Assembly (NCBI RefSeq): GCF_905220705.1
Contig: NZ_CAJNAT010000017.1
Location: forward strand, 62,001 to 126,000
Source of the DNA: Paraburkholderia domus
Lineage (GTDB): Bacteria > Pseudomonadota > Gammaproteobacteria > Burkholderiales > Burkholderiaceae
DNA: 64,000 bases
Direction of reading: 5' to 3'
Shown here: piece by piece, positions 8,051-16,743 of the stretch
How the letters are laid out: each line of letters opens with the position of its first letter
Position numbering within the stretch: the stretch's first letter is position 1
The notes under the pieces: model-generated
Databases searched by the model: none
Told to the model about the DNA's origin: nothing
Seen by the model: the letters and a program-made list of their open reading frames with translations, nothing else
Made by a program: the position numbers and the translations under genes

Positions 8051-9503
8051 AGCCTGGGTACTGCTGCTGGTTTTCGGGATCCCGCTTTTCGCAGGCGCAT
8101 GTCTGGCGCTGGTGGGACAGCACCATGTCGCCGCAGAGCTCAACGTCGGGTTCAGTTTCCTCACATTCGCGGCCGCCGCGCTGCTTGCCGTGCAAACCGT
8201 GGCGCACGGGCCTGCGTTCGCGCTGGGCAAGCTGTTCTTCGTCGATCCGCTCAATGTGTTCCTCGTCGCGCTGACGGCCTTCGTCGGTTGGACCACGTCG
8301 ATCTTTTCGAGGCCGTACATGCGCATCGAGCGTGACCGCGGCAAGATGACCGGCCCTCGCATGCGCCTTTATCACAGCATGTACCAGCTGTTCATCTTTG
8401 CGATGCTGCTCGCGCTGCTGACCAACAACATGGGCATCCTCTGGGTCGCCATGGAAGCTGCCACGCTCGCGACGGTGCTGCTCGTCAGCGTCTATCGCAC
8501 GGCAGCCAGCCTCGAAGCCGCGTGGAAGTACTTCATCCTGTGCGGCGTCGGCATCGCGCAGGCGCTGTTCGGCACGATCCTGCTCTATCTCGCCGCAAGC
8601 CGGCAGCTCGGTGGCGGCGACGCGCTGCTCTGGACCAGTCTGAACGCGGTCAAAGGCAGTCTCGACCCGACCATCATTTCGCTCGCGTTCGTGTTCCTGC
8701 TGATTGGCTATGGCACCAAGGTCGGCCTCGTGCCGATGCACAACTGGCTGCCCGACGCGCATGCCGAAGGCCCCACGCCGATTTCGGCCGTGCTATCCGG
8801 CCTGCTGCTCAACGTCGCGCTCTATGCGGTGCTGCGCTGCAAGGTGCTGGCCGATGGTGCACTCCATAACGGCCTGCCGGGAAACCTGCTGGTCGGATTC
8901 GGGCTGGTCTCGGTGCTGGTCGCAACCTTTTCGCTGTTCCGGCAGAAAGACGTCAAGCGGCTCTTTTCGTATTCGTCGATCGAGCACATGGGTCTGATGA
9001 CGTTTGCATTCGGGCTCGGCGGCCCCATTGCGACGTTTGCGGGCCTGCTCCACATGACGGTGCATTCGCTGGTGAAGTCGGCCATCTTCTTTACAGTCGG
9101 GCATGCGGCCCAGAAGGCCGGCACCCAGGCGATTGACGACATCCGCGGCCTGTTGCGCGTGAGCCCGACCGTTGGGTGGGGCATGATGCTCGGCGCGCTC
9201 GCGATCCTGGGCATGCCGCCATTCGGCGTCTTCGCGAGCGAGTTCCTGATCCTGACGACCGCAATGAGCAAACTCCCGTGGGCCACGCCCTTCCTGTTGC
9301 TCGCGCTTGCCGTGGCGTTCGCGGCCATCTTCGTGCGCGTGCAGGGCATGGTGTTCGGCGACACGACGGCCAAAGTTCTCGAACACCCGCCAGCGTTGCT
9401 GCCTGTGTTCGTCCATCTCGGCATCGGTCTGATGCTGGGACTCTACATTCCGCCCTATCTTGCGACGTGGTATCGGCAGGCGGCGGCCATGATTGCGGGG
9501 TGA
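8043..9503 (+). CDS. HyfF/NuoN-like antiporter-type membrane subunit
   Basis: The product has 486 residues and is a polytopic second Mrp-type subunit. It has the conserved glutamate in WVAMEAATLATV, the KVGLVPMHNWLPDAHAEGPTPIS region (split by a helix break) and the RQKDVKRLFSYSSIEHMG loop. Together with the HyfB-like protein the complex has two antiporter-like subunits; a HyfD-like third one is not present in the operon. Confidence 0.88.
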   Translation: MTEAWVLLLVFGIPLFAGACLALVGQHHVAAELNVGFSFLTFAAAALLAVQTVAHGPAFALGKLFFVDPLNVFLVALTAFVGWTTSIFSRPYMRIERDRGKMTGPRMRLYHSMYQLFIFAMLLALLTNNMGILWVAMEAATLATVLLVSVYRTAASLEAAWKYFILCGVGIAQALFGTILLYLAASRQLGGGDALLWTSLNAVKGSLDPTIISLAFVFLLIGYGTKVGLVPMHNWLPDAHAEGPTPISAVLSGLLLNVALYAVLRCKVLADGALHNGLPGNLLVGFGLVSVLVATFSLFRQKDVKRLFSYSSIEHMGLMTFAFGLGGPIATFAGLLHMTVHSLVKSAIFFTVGHAAQKAGTQAIDDIRGLLRVSPTVGWGMMLGALAILGMPPFGVFASEFLILTTAMSKLPWATPFLLLALAVAFAAIFVRVQGMVFGDTTAKVLEHPPALLPVFVHLGIGLMLGLYIPPYLATWYRQAAAMIAG

Positions 9504-9506
9504 CAC

Positions 9507-11069
9507 ATGCGCATCGAGGCATTCGGGTTTCCCAACCTGGTTCGCCTGTCCGTGTTCGCGGGCAGGTCTTCGGCTTTTCTCGCACGGGTCGATCATGACA
9601 CGTGGACCCGCACCGCCGGCACCGTGCGCGAGACGGGTGGCCGTCTGATCTCCCTGTGGGGTGCCGAAGAAGCGCCAGGCACATTCGCGATCTCCGCAGC
9701 TTACGCGCTGGAAGACGGAATCCTGTGGCTTCAGTTGCCGGTAGGCGACGGGCATGGGGACAGCGACGGATACCCGGCTATATCGGCAATCTTTCCGTGC
9801 GCGACACGCATGCAACGGGCTGTCTACGATCTGGTCGGGCTGCGTGCGATCGGCGCCGAAGATACACGGCCATGGCTGAATCATGGCAACTGGCCTGTCG
9901 ATTACTTTCCATTGCAGAAATTGTCCTCCGGGACCGAGCGGTTTCAATCCCAGGAAGCCGACTATCCGTTTGTCCACGTCGAGGGTGACGGTGTCCACGA
10001 GATTGCCGTCGGTCCGATCCACGCAGGCGTGATCGAGCCCGGACACTTCCGCTTTTCGGTCGTCGGCGAAAAGGTGTTGCGCCTCGAGGAGCGGCTGGGC
10101 TATGCGCACCGGGGAATCGAGCGGCTGTTCGAGCACGTGCCAGCGCTCGACGGACACCGTCTCGCAGGACGTATCGCCGGAGACACAACGGTCGCCTTTA
10201 CCTGGGCCTATTGCATGGCGGTCGAACGGGCACTCGATGTACAGATTCCGCCACGCGCGCAGTGGCTGCGCGCGCTGCTGCTCGAGCGCGAGCGCATTGC
10301 CAACCATCTGGGCGATCTGGGTGCGCTGGGTAACGATGCCGGGTTCGCGTACGGTCTCGCACAGTTTTCCCGCCTGAAGGAAGACTGGCTCCGCCTGAAC
10401 GATCGGGTTTTTGGACACCGCTATCTGATGGATCGGATCGTGCCAGGGGGCGTGGCGAAGGATATCGATGCGCGTTCCATCACAGCGATGCTGACGCAGT
10501 GCGACCAGATCGACGCGCAGGTTCGTGTGATGCAACGCATTTACGACGATCAATCGGGGCTGCAGGATCGTTTTGCAGGAGCGGGCATACTCTCCGCCAA
10601 GGTGGCAGATCACTTCGGCGTGTGCGGGCTGGTTGGGCGAGCAAGCGGCCGGAAAACCGATGTGCGTGTCGATCACCCTTACGCGCCCTACCATGAGATT
10701 CAGGCGCAGATGGTCAGCGATGACCGGGGCGATGTGGCAGCCCGGGTCGCGGTCCGCTTCGGCGAAATCTACGAATCTATCCGGTTGATTCGCACCCTCC
10801 TGGCCGATCTGCCGGGTGGGGCGATCGTCTCCCGGATTGAACACGACGGCTCTCGATCCCGCGGGGTCGGCTGGATCGAGGGCTGGCGCGGCGACGTATT
10901 CGTCGCACTGGAGACCGGGGCTAGCGGGACAATTTCGCGTTGCCACTGCCACGACCCGTCGTGGCAGATCTGGCCAGCCCTGGAGCACGCGATCATCGGC
11001 AATATCGTTCCGGATTTCCCGCTGATCAACAAGTCGTTCAATCTGAACTACGCGGGACACGACCTGTAA
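9507..11069 (+). CDS. HyfG-like large subunit (NuoC-NuoD fusion) without NiFe ligands
   Basis: The product has 520 residues. Roughly the first 165 form a NuoC-like 30-kDa domain and the rest a NuoD/hydrogenase large-subunit domain (HAGVIEPGHFRFS, LGYAHRGIERLFE, DHPYAPY). In HycE/HyfG the N-terminal Cys pair sits in RVCGICGFAHS; here the aligned stretch is RIAGDTTVAFT. The C-terminal D-P-C-x-x-C is replaced by SFNLNYAGHDL. All four cysteines that would bind Ni and Fe are thus absent and the protein cannot be a hydrogenase. It resembles large subunits of energy-converting-hydrogenase-related (Ehr) complexes, whose substrate is generally unknown. The stop overlaps the next start (TAATG). Confidence 0.85.
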   Translation: MRIEAFGFPNLVRLSVFAGRSSAFLARVDHDTWTRTAGTVRETGGRLISLWGAEEAPGTFAISAAYALEDGILWLQLPVGDGHGDSDGYPAISAIFPCATRMQRAVYDLVGLRAIGAEDTRPWLNHGNWPVDYFPLQKLSSGTERFQSQEADYPFVHVEGDGVHEIAVGPIHAGVIEPGHFRFSVVGEKVLRLEERLGYAHRGIERLFEHVPALDGHRLAGRIAGDTTVAFTWAYCMAVERALDVQIPPRAQWLRALLLERERIANHLGDLGALGNDAGFAYGLAQFSRLKEDWLRLNDRVFGHRYLMDRIVPGGVAKDIDARSITAMLTQCDQIDAQVRVMQRIYDDQSGLQDRFAGAGILSAKVADHFGVCGLVGRASGRKTDVRVDHPYAPYHEIQAQMVSDDRGDVAARVAVRFGEIYESIRLIRTLLADLPGGAIVSRIEHDGSRSRGVGWIEGWRGDVFVALETGASGTISRCHCHDPSWQIWPALEHAIIGNIVPDFPLINKSFNLNYAGHDL

Positions 11070-11596
11070 TGTGGCAACTTCTCAAACAGATCGCGACAAC
11101 TGGCACGCCGACTCTGCGCGTGCCCGAGGGCGATGACGCATGGCGGGCCGAAGGCCACCGGATCCAGCAGGAAATACTCGATGTGCTCGGCCGGGCGCTG
11201 TGCATTCGCGAGGTCGATGCAGGCTCCTGCAACGGCTGCGAACTGGAAATCCATGCGCTCAACAACCCGTACTACAACGTCGAAGGTCTTGGTATCAGGT
11301 TCGTCGCCAGTCCCCGCCATGCCGACATGCTGCTGGTCACCGGCCCTCTGACATTGAACATGAAGGAAGCGGTGCGGCGGGCCTACGAGGCAACGCCCCA
11401 CCCAAAGCTCGTCGTCGCGGTCGGCGAGTGCGCCTGCACAGGCGGCATGTTCAGGGAAAGCTACGCCGTGTGTGGGCCACTGTCTAACTTCTTGCCTGTC
11501 GACGTCACGATACCGGGTTGTCCGCCGCCTCCCATCGATATTCTGAGGGGCATTCTCACCGCGCTTCGTACGAAACACGCAACCTCCCCGCCATGA
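11069..11596 (+). CDS. HyfI/NuoB-like Fe-S subunit
   Basis: The product has 175 residues. Cysteines for a complex I N2-type 4Fe-4S cluster are all present: SCNGCE, GECACTGG and GCPPPP. The cluster site therefore appears intact although the large subunit lacks the NiFe site. The start ATG at 11069 overlaps the previous stop. It is the last gene of the operon. No ferredoxin-like HyfA or HyfH subunit and no hydrogenase maturation gene is visible around it, so the electron donor is not encoded here. Confidence 0.87.
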   Translation: MWQLLKQIATTGTPTLRVPEGDDAWRAEGHRIQQEILDVLGRALCIREVDAGSCNGCELEIHALNNPYYNVEGLGIRFVASPRHADMLLVTGPLTLNMKEAVRRAYEATPHPKLVVAVGECACTGGMFRESYAVCGPLSNFLPVDVTIPGCPPPPIDILRGILTALRTKHATSPP

Positions 11597-11710
11597 TCAC
11601 GGTCCGGGACACTCGCCAATCATGGTGTTCATGGGTAAGGGTTCCGCACGGAGCCCACGTGTGATGACCGCCCCAGTGTGCCACGCTGATATTTTTAGGG
11701 ACGACGCGCG

Positions 11711-12148
11711 ATGAGTGAGCAATTGAACCGGCTGAAAGCAATCGGCAGAGCGTGGCCACAGGTGCTGACGATCATCGTCTTCATGGTGGCAATCAGCCTG
11801 CGCTTTCCACTATGGTTTGTGATGCTCTCGGCCATCGTCAACGGCACCGCCCTGACATACCTTACGCGGCACTTCGCTTCCCGGCGGCCCCGCACGGGTG
11901 GTGACCCGTTCCTCGGCGTCATCGTGATCGGCAGCGGACTGGCGTCGATTGCCCTGACTCTGAAGTGGTGGGCCGTGGAACGGCAGTTAAAGCTCGCGCC
12001 CGGTGTGCTCCTGCATATGGCCGGCCATACAGAGGCAACTTCAGATCCAGCGTTGGCGTGGTCTAGCGTCCTGACCCAGTGGAGCTCCTGCTCGATCTTT
12101 CTGGTGATTGTCGCGGTGTGGGTGCTGGGCAGCGGACGTGCCGAATGA
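11711..12148 (+). CDS. Small membrane protein, unknown
   Basis: The product has 145 residues and about four hydrophobic segments (around residues 15-30, 30-50, 68-88 and 120-140), with a short basic stretch (RHFASRRPR) between segments two and three. I recognise no family. It lies 114 bp after the complex operon on the same strand and could be a late member of it. The next 230 bp to the universal stress protein gene hold no gene that I can support. Confidence 0.55.
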   Translation: MSEQLNRLKAIGRAWPQVLTIIVFMVAISLRFPLWFVMLSAIVNGTALTYLTRHFASRRPRTGGDPFLGVIVIGSGLASIALTLKWWAVERQLKLAPGVLLHMAGHTEATSDPALAWSSVLTQWSSCSIFLVIVAVWVLGSGRAE

Positions 12149-12380
12149 ATACCGAACCGGCTCAGTACGTCGCCGACGTTTTCCGTGCACGCGCGAAAGC
12201 CTGAAGTCAACGGTCACCGTTGCCAGCCTCGTGGTGGTGCCGGTGATGGAGACGATGGGGGGCTAGATGCGCACCCGGGATGGCCGCGAGCGAAGTGCGG
12301 GCGACAATGTACGTCTGGGGCGGAGACGGCTTTGATTCAGTCGATGGCGTGCTGGATTCCACAACACAACCCGCACCGGT

Positions 12381-12827
12381 CTATGTCGGCTCCCGGACGA
12401 CGAGAACCGGGATCTGGCAGTGCGTCAGCACCTTCTGGGTCTCACTGCCAAGCAACACGGCGCGCATGCCGCCTCTGCCGTGGGACGCCATGACGATGAG
12501 ATCACAGTTTCGTTGCGCCGCCACGCTGATAATCGCCTCGTATGGGTGAGCGCGGTTCCTGGTGAACGTATCGCACTCGACACCGGCCTGGGTGGCCGCT
12601 TTTGTGAGGACCATGAGGTAGTCATCCGCATGCTGTCGAGCAGCCTGAATGAACTGGTCCTCGGTGTCTGCGATCACTTCGGCGCCGTACGCCAGGACAC
12701 GGAATTCCGGGATGACATGAAGCCCCGTAACCTTGGCGCCACTTTCGCTCGCGAGCGTCACCGCCATCTGGATCGCGGCTTCCGAGAGGGCTGACCCGTC
12801 AGTCGGCACCAGCAGATGCTTGAACAT
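12381..12827 (-). CDS. Universal stress protein (UspA family)
   Basis: The product has 148 residues and starts at ATG 12827 behind GGGAGA; an upstream in-frame ATG at 12908 lacks such a site. The N-terminus FKHLLVPTDGS and the C-terminal ATP-binding pattern ASHGRGG-(x9)-GS followed by PVLVV are typical of ATP-binding UspA proteins. Such proteins are induced by starvation or low oxygen in many bacteria. The region upstream (12910-12960) is AT-rich and is the likely promoter. Confidence 0.9.
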   Translation of the reverse strand: MFKHLLVPTDGSALSEAAIQMAVTLASESGAKVTGLHVIPEFRVLAYGAEVIADTEDQFIQAARQHADDYLMVLTKAATQAGVECDTFTRNRAHPYEAIISVAAQRNCDLIVMASHGRGGMRAVLLGSETQKVLTHCQIPVLVVREPT

Positions 12828-12995
12828 ACGTTTCTCCCTGCGGCCAGGCCTGTTCGTCTTGATGTCCTGCCCGGAGCCCGCTGCTTGAGCCAGGCACTCC
12901 TGAATCAAGGCGATTTCTTTCAGTATAGTTAGATTTACGATACGTGGAAGGTTGATTATTTCCGTGACAAAGTGCCGCGCGCCGACCCCACCTCT

Positions 12996-13445
12996 CTAAC
13001 CGTTGCCCTCCGCTGCGGCAATGGCAGCTCCGTGTGCGATCAGGCGACCCAGACGCTCGTTCGCCCGAAGAATTGCCTGAAGACGGGTTTCCCTGAGTTG
13101 CCTGTCATACTCATTGATGACCGTAGAAATCAGCCCAATCACTTTGTCCGGGTAGCTCCAGTCGCCCACGGCTTCTCCACGATCAAAGATCGCGGCCACT
13201 TCCTGCTCCGCCTCACGCACGCTATCGAGAGTGAGTAGTCCGTGCCCGTCCTCCGTGAGATAACGGGTCATCAGGATAACCATATAAAGCCGCCGCGTAA
13301 CGGACGCGTCGCCGTGTCTGCCGCGCGCAGCCTCGAGTGCCATCCGGTGCTGAAGCATGAGTGCATCTACGTCGGCCCGTGGCATGGGAAGGAAGAGTGC
13401 TTTGCCCCGAGTGGCCAGAGCATTCCCGAAAATCTTGCGTGCCAT
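12996..13445 (-). CDS. Conserved-looking hypothetical protein
   Basis: This is a 149-residue protein starting MARKIFGNALATRGKALF; an upstream ATG at 13502 is possible but looks less natural. It is largely helical and charged, without membrane segments or cysteines. I do not recognise a domain. Codon usage and the absence of a better frame support it as a real gene. It lies upstream of and parallel to the universal stress protein gene. Confidence 0.5.
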   Translation of the reverse strand: MARKIFGNALATRGKALFLPMPRADVDALMLQHRMALEAARGRHGDASVTRRLYMVILMTRYLTEDGHGLLTLDSVREAEQEVAAIFDRGEAVGDWSYPDKVIGLISTVINEYDRQLRETRLQAILRANERLGRLIAHGAAIAAAEGNG

Positions 13446-14020
13446 CAAAATTCTGCCTATTTGTGCGTAGCTATTCGGAGGCGTAGCGGCCGTTGTCGGC
13501 AATCAGGACCACACGCGCCTGCATCGGCAATGTGGGCCACGCCCCTTTCGCCCGCCCGTTTATCGATTGAAAGTGATTCCGGTGTCGAGACCTTTGCCTC
13601 TCCTCTGAAAGAAGTCCATCGCGCCTGCCCGCAGCCTCTCTCAGATTCGTCCGCCCCTCGAAATCCGCAATCCGCTTTACCGGCGAGTTCACTGGGCTTT
13701 ATTCAGAAGCCTGTCCCTTTCGCAAGATTCCTCGACCACGATCTGAAGCCCACCAGACTTACCGGGTCATTAGCCCCCTGGCGGCCGCTTACGTCATTGC
13801 TGTTGCAATTGCGTCTTGTGTCAACCGCAAAGGTGAGGCACGGTTTTTCATGAACGCCCTGCCTGCGCAGGGTAATCGACAAGCTGGTTCCGATGTGCGA
13901 CTGGTCGTCGCGTATCCGCGCGAAACCCATCATGGTTCGTTTGGACCCGAGCACAACCGCGCCCGCGCAGATCCGCGGAGACGGCACGCCCGCATATCGG
14001 GCCCCGCTGGGAAAGCTTTT
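13446..14020. other. Region without a supported gene
   Basis: Several short overlapping frames exist on both strands, but none shows a recognisable domain, a convincing ribosome binding site or a clear start. The stretch may hold decayed sequence or the promoter of the gene at 12996-13445. Confidence 0.4.
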
Positions 14021-14524
14021 TCAAGGCGGGCACTGTGAATCTGACTTCGTACTGCGGTGACATTCAATCTGTATTGCTGGATACCCGTCGGATTCCAGGG
14101 TGCTGGACAGAAATGTCTGCAGCAAATCGGCCCATGCGTTGTCCTGCAGATCGATGTTCGCTGCGACGATCAGTCGCAGGCCGCGATCCATGTGCGCAAA
14201 GCTCAATGAGCGCGCCTGCTGCGGCCGTCGGAAGAAATGTCCATCCCCGTCGAGCAGCAAAACGGGGCTGCCCTGGAAGCGGCTACTAGCGACGGACAGT
14301 GGGTCCAGCACGTACCGTGAGGATACCTTCGGGTAGATCAGGACAAGATTGACACCTGCCCTCACCAACCGTTTTCCAATGCAGTTGAACCGATAGGCCA
14401 TCTGGAAGCCACGTTCCCCGTCTTTGCCCACGCCAACGACGACAATTCCGCGGCTACCCACCTGCTCCCCCAGAGAAGTGGGTCGACGGTCAGGTGATAG
14501 CAATACTCCGTCCAGATCAAACAT
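14021..14524 (-). CDS. Thioredoxin-fold-like protein of unknown function, copy 2
   Basis: The product has 167 residues, with an ATG behind GAGGA. It shares the blocks RGIVVVGVGK-x-GERGFQM, GVNLVLIYPK, RYVLD and LDGDGHFF with the protein at 1147-1593. The first copy sits in a unit with SAM-enzyme copy 1, while this one lies about 640 bp from SAM-enzyme copy 3, so the pairing of these two families is repeated. No catalytic cysteines are seen. The C-terminal 25 residues have no counterpart in copy 1. Confidence 0.65.
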   Translation of the reverse strand: MFDLDGVLLSPDRRPTSLGEQVGSRGIVVVGVGKDGERGFQMAYRFNCIGKRLVRAGVNLVLIYPKVSSRYVLDPLSVASSRFQGSPVLLLDGDGHFFRRPQQARSLSFAHMDRGLRLIVAANIDLQDNAWADLLQTFLSSTLESDGYPAIQIECHRSTKSDSQCPP

Positions 14525-14619
14525 GGTGATGTCCTCGTCGAGCCGGTTCCGGTTGTGTTCAGCAACGCCAGGTCAGGACGTAACCGACGTTTACCTTGGA
14601 AAGGGTAATTATAGTCGAG

Positions 14620-14635
14620 TTCTATTATAATAGAA
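14620..14635. promoter_or_regulatory. 16-bp perfect palindrome in a divergent promoter region
   Basis: TTCTATTATAATAGAA is a perfect palindrome without a spacer. It lies between the thioredoxin-like gene (minus, starts 14524) and the PhnA-like gene (plus, starts 14735), in a short AT-rich island. It differs from the 19-bp sites at 1711, 2913 and 17097. It may be an operator or overlap a -10 element (TATTATAAT). Confidence 0.4.
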
Positions 14636-14734
14636 TGTGTGTATCTAAACGTCACTCCAAGTGGCCGGGCGGGACGATGCGAGCCGCTCACGCATTGGTT
14701 TTTGCACGCTTCGAATAACTTGAAGGGAGAATGT

Positions 14735-15079
14735 ATGTCGGATGTGCCGCCGTGTCCCAACTGTGCCCAGGAGAACACCTACCCTGACGGCACGCTAAAT
14801 GTTTGTGCTGATTGTGGTCACGAATGGTCGCCCCACTCGATGCAGGCGTCGGACGATCTGCCGGAGATGAACGTTATCAGGGACGCAAATGGGAATGCCC
14901 TGTCAGACGGAGATTCGGTGGTTCTGGTAAAGGATCTGCGCGTCAAAGGCTCCTCAATCACACTGAAGGTGGGTATCCGCGTCAAGAGCATTCGTCTGGT
15001 GGAAGGTGATCACGAAGTGGACTGCCGGATGGACGCGGGCAGTTTCATGCTTAAGGCGTGCTATCTGAGGAAGGTCTGA
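14735..15079 (+). CDS. yjdM: PhnA/YjdM family zinc-ribbon protein
   Basis: The product has 114 residues and starts at ATG 14735 with AAGGGAGA upstream. The N-terminal zinc ribbon is C-P-N-C ... C-A-D-C-G-H-E-W, and the C-terminal domain carries the family's conserved KDLRVKGSS, IRLVEGDH and DCRMD blocks. Despite the old name PhnA, this family is not the phosphonoacetate hydrolase and its role is unclear. It lies upstream of SAM-enzyme copy 3 on the same strand. Confidence 0.88.
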   Translation: MSDVPPCPNCAQENTYPDGTLNVCADCGHEWSPHSMQASDDLPEMNVIRDANGNALSDGDSVVLVKDLRVKGSSITLKVGIRVKSIRLVEGDHEVDCRMDAGSFMLKACYLRKV

Positions 15080-15160
15080 TCAGGTGCGTATGACAGGCAT
15101 CACGGCCGTCGCGCGAGCAAGTCAGGTCTGGACATCAGATCGTTTCAGCTGCCAGGATGA

Positions 15161-16006
15161 ATGCTTGAGATGAGTGATGATTGGGCATCTTATGATGCAT
15201 TTGTCGAGTTTTTATCGACACCGCTGGACGACGGGCGGCCGTTCGTGCTGGAAACGAAGCGTGGGATATCGTTGCATTTTGATCATTTTGCGATACAGAG
15301 CTCGATGTCGCGCAGGTCGCCAGACGAGCTCGTTCTCGGCTACACGCGCACGATGATGGGGTTTCTACTCCTCCAACCCCAACCCGAACACATATGCATG
15401 ATCGGCCTGGGTGGCGGATCGCAGGCGAAATACTGCTATCGCCGCCTGCCCGAATCCACTATTACCGCAATCGAAATCAGCGCTGAGGTGATCGCCCTGC
15501 GCGACGTTTTCCAGATACCGGCGGATGATGGTCGGTTCAAGGTGATTTGCGCTGACGGAGCAGAGTACATGCGAGACGCCGCTATAGCGACAGACGTGAT
15601 CCTGCTCGACGCATTCGGCGCCCGCGGAATGTCTGACCAGTGCGCGAACTTCGAGTTCTTTGCCACGTGCCGCGAGAGATTGACGGATTCTGGCGTACTC
15701 GTTGTCAATTTCACTGGCGACGATCCAGGATTGCCGTTCCACGTGCAAAAACTTGAAGCGGTGTTTGGCATCTCGTATGCGCTTGTGTCGTGCAGTGGGG
15801 GGGCGAACTATGTCGGCTTCGCCTGGAAGGACTCGCGTCATTTGCCGTCGAGGCAAGCGTTGCTGGCACATGCGCGGTCCATGAGTTGGGTAAGCGATCT
15901 CCGTTTATCCGCAACGGCCAGACGCCTGAAAGACGGCGAGTGTCTAGACTGGAGGCGTCTGGTTCGGCCTTCAATTGGAGACGTGTGCTGGAGAATCGAC
16001 GCCTGA
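15161..16006 (+). CDS. Spermidine-synthase-like SAM-dependent enzyme, copy 3
   Basis: The product has 281 residues. The SAM motif is IGLGGGSQAKYCYR, followed by IEISAEVIALRD and LLDAFGARGM. The block LGYTRTMMGFLLL is shared with copy 1 and is similar in copy 2. ATG at 15161 has AGGA upstream; ATG at 15170 is an alternative. Three diverged copies within 16 kb suggest retention for different substrates or conditions. Function unknown. Confidence 0.8.
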   Translation: MLEMSDDWASYDAFVEFLSTPLDDGRPFVLETKRGISLHFDHFAIQSSMSRRSPDELVLGYTRTMMGFLLLQPQPEHICMIGLGGGSQAKYCYRRLPESTITAIEISAEVIALRDVFQIPADDGRFKVICADGAEYMRDAAIATDVILLDAFGARGMSDQCANFEFFATCRERLTDSGVLVVNFTGDDPGLPFHVQKLEAVFGISYALVSCSGGANYVGFAWKDSRHLPSRQALLAHARSMSWVSDLRLSATARRLKDGECLDWRRLVRPSIGDVCWRIDA

Positions 16007-16180
16007 ATTTGGGTAAGTCCTCCCGTCTGTGTGGCTACACCTCGACGACGATGTAGATACGATTGAAAGTGGAAAGCGCTTCCTGCGCAGAGTGAATCCG
16101 CGGGACTCGGGACTTGAATGCGTGGAGTAGCAAGTCCCTATCACCCAGAATTAGTTAGTAATCGAGAATAGTGAGATTTC

Positions 16181-16534
16181 ATGAGTCCAGCCAAGTTCGT
16201 ACTTAGTTATACCGCAGTACCACTGATTGCGATCGTTGGCGTGGTCATCTGGACTTCCATACCTTCGTCAAAGGAAATCGATGCGCGACAATACGCAGCA
16301 CTTTCGAGCGCATATACAGATTTTCCGCCACAATTTCGACGTGAGATTGCCAGTGCAATGAAGCATGACCAGATTGATGATTGGGATTATCAGGCACTCG
16401 CACGCCAATCGCTGAAGGATGGGATCGCGTTGGACTGGCCGGCGACCGGCGCAAGTGATGTGGTAGCGGAGCGACGCAAGCTGGCTGCCCTGGTTCATTC
16501 AGATCCTTCTTACCAGTCAGGAAGTCAGAAATGA
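16181..16534 (+). CDS. Membrane-anchored hypothetical protein
   Basis: The product has 117 residues: one N-terminal hydrophobic segment (residues 7-26) followed by a soluble, probably periplasmic, helical domain with ARQYAALSSAY and a basic-acidic middle. No family is recognised. Its stop overlaps the start of the DUF2909-like gene by 4 bp, indicating translational coupling. Confidence 0.6.
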   Translation: MSPAKFVLSYTAVPLIAIVGVVIWTSIPSSKEIDARQYAALSSAYTDFPPQFRREIASAMKHDQIDDWDYQALARQSLKDGIALDWPATGASDVVAERRKLAALVHSDPSYQSGSQK

Positions 16535-16743
16535 AGGATGTTCTCGTAGCAATCGCATTCGCGCTGATCATCGGCAGCCTGATTTCTGCGCTTTATTTCA
16601 TGAACCACGACCGCGGACGCACCGGAAGGATGGCCTGGTCGCTTGCAGTGCGGGTGGGGCTGTCCATCACCCTGTTTCTCAGTTTATGGGTCGCACATTG
16701 GCTGGGTTACATCGACCCGACCGGAATTCCGATTGGTCGGTGA
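16531..16743 (+). CDS. DUF2909-like twin-transmembrane protein
   Basis: The product has 70 residues with two transmembrane segments separated by a short basic loop (NHDRGRTGRMA). The pattern MA-x-SLA-x-R-x-x-LSI-x-LF matches DUF2909, a small family often found beside cytochrome oxidase genes. No oxidase genes are visible here, so the gene looks displaced from its usual setting. Confidence 0.7.
   Translation: MKDVLVAIAFALIIGSLISALYFMNHDRGRTGRMAWSLAVRVGLSITLFLSLWVAHWLGYIDPTGIPIGR

Noticed and set aside
8793..11060. Long open frame of 755 codons on the minus strand across the hyfF- and hyfG-like genes
   Set aside because: It is antisense to two genes with clear family motifs, shows no domain, and is the usual codon shadow of GC-rich coding sequence. 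The same holds for other long antisense frames, for example those opposite the amide operon and the NRPS genes.
4435..11596. Calling the complex a functional hydrogenase-4 or formate hydrogenlyase
   Set aside because: All NiFe-binding cysteines of the large subunit are missing, and no maturation or formate dehydrogenase gene is in view.
13848..14063. Overlapping short frames on both strands between the hypothetical gene and the thioredoxin-like gene
   Set aside because: Neither strand offers a convincing start or family, and the two contradict each other.
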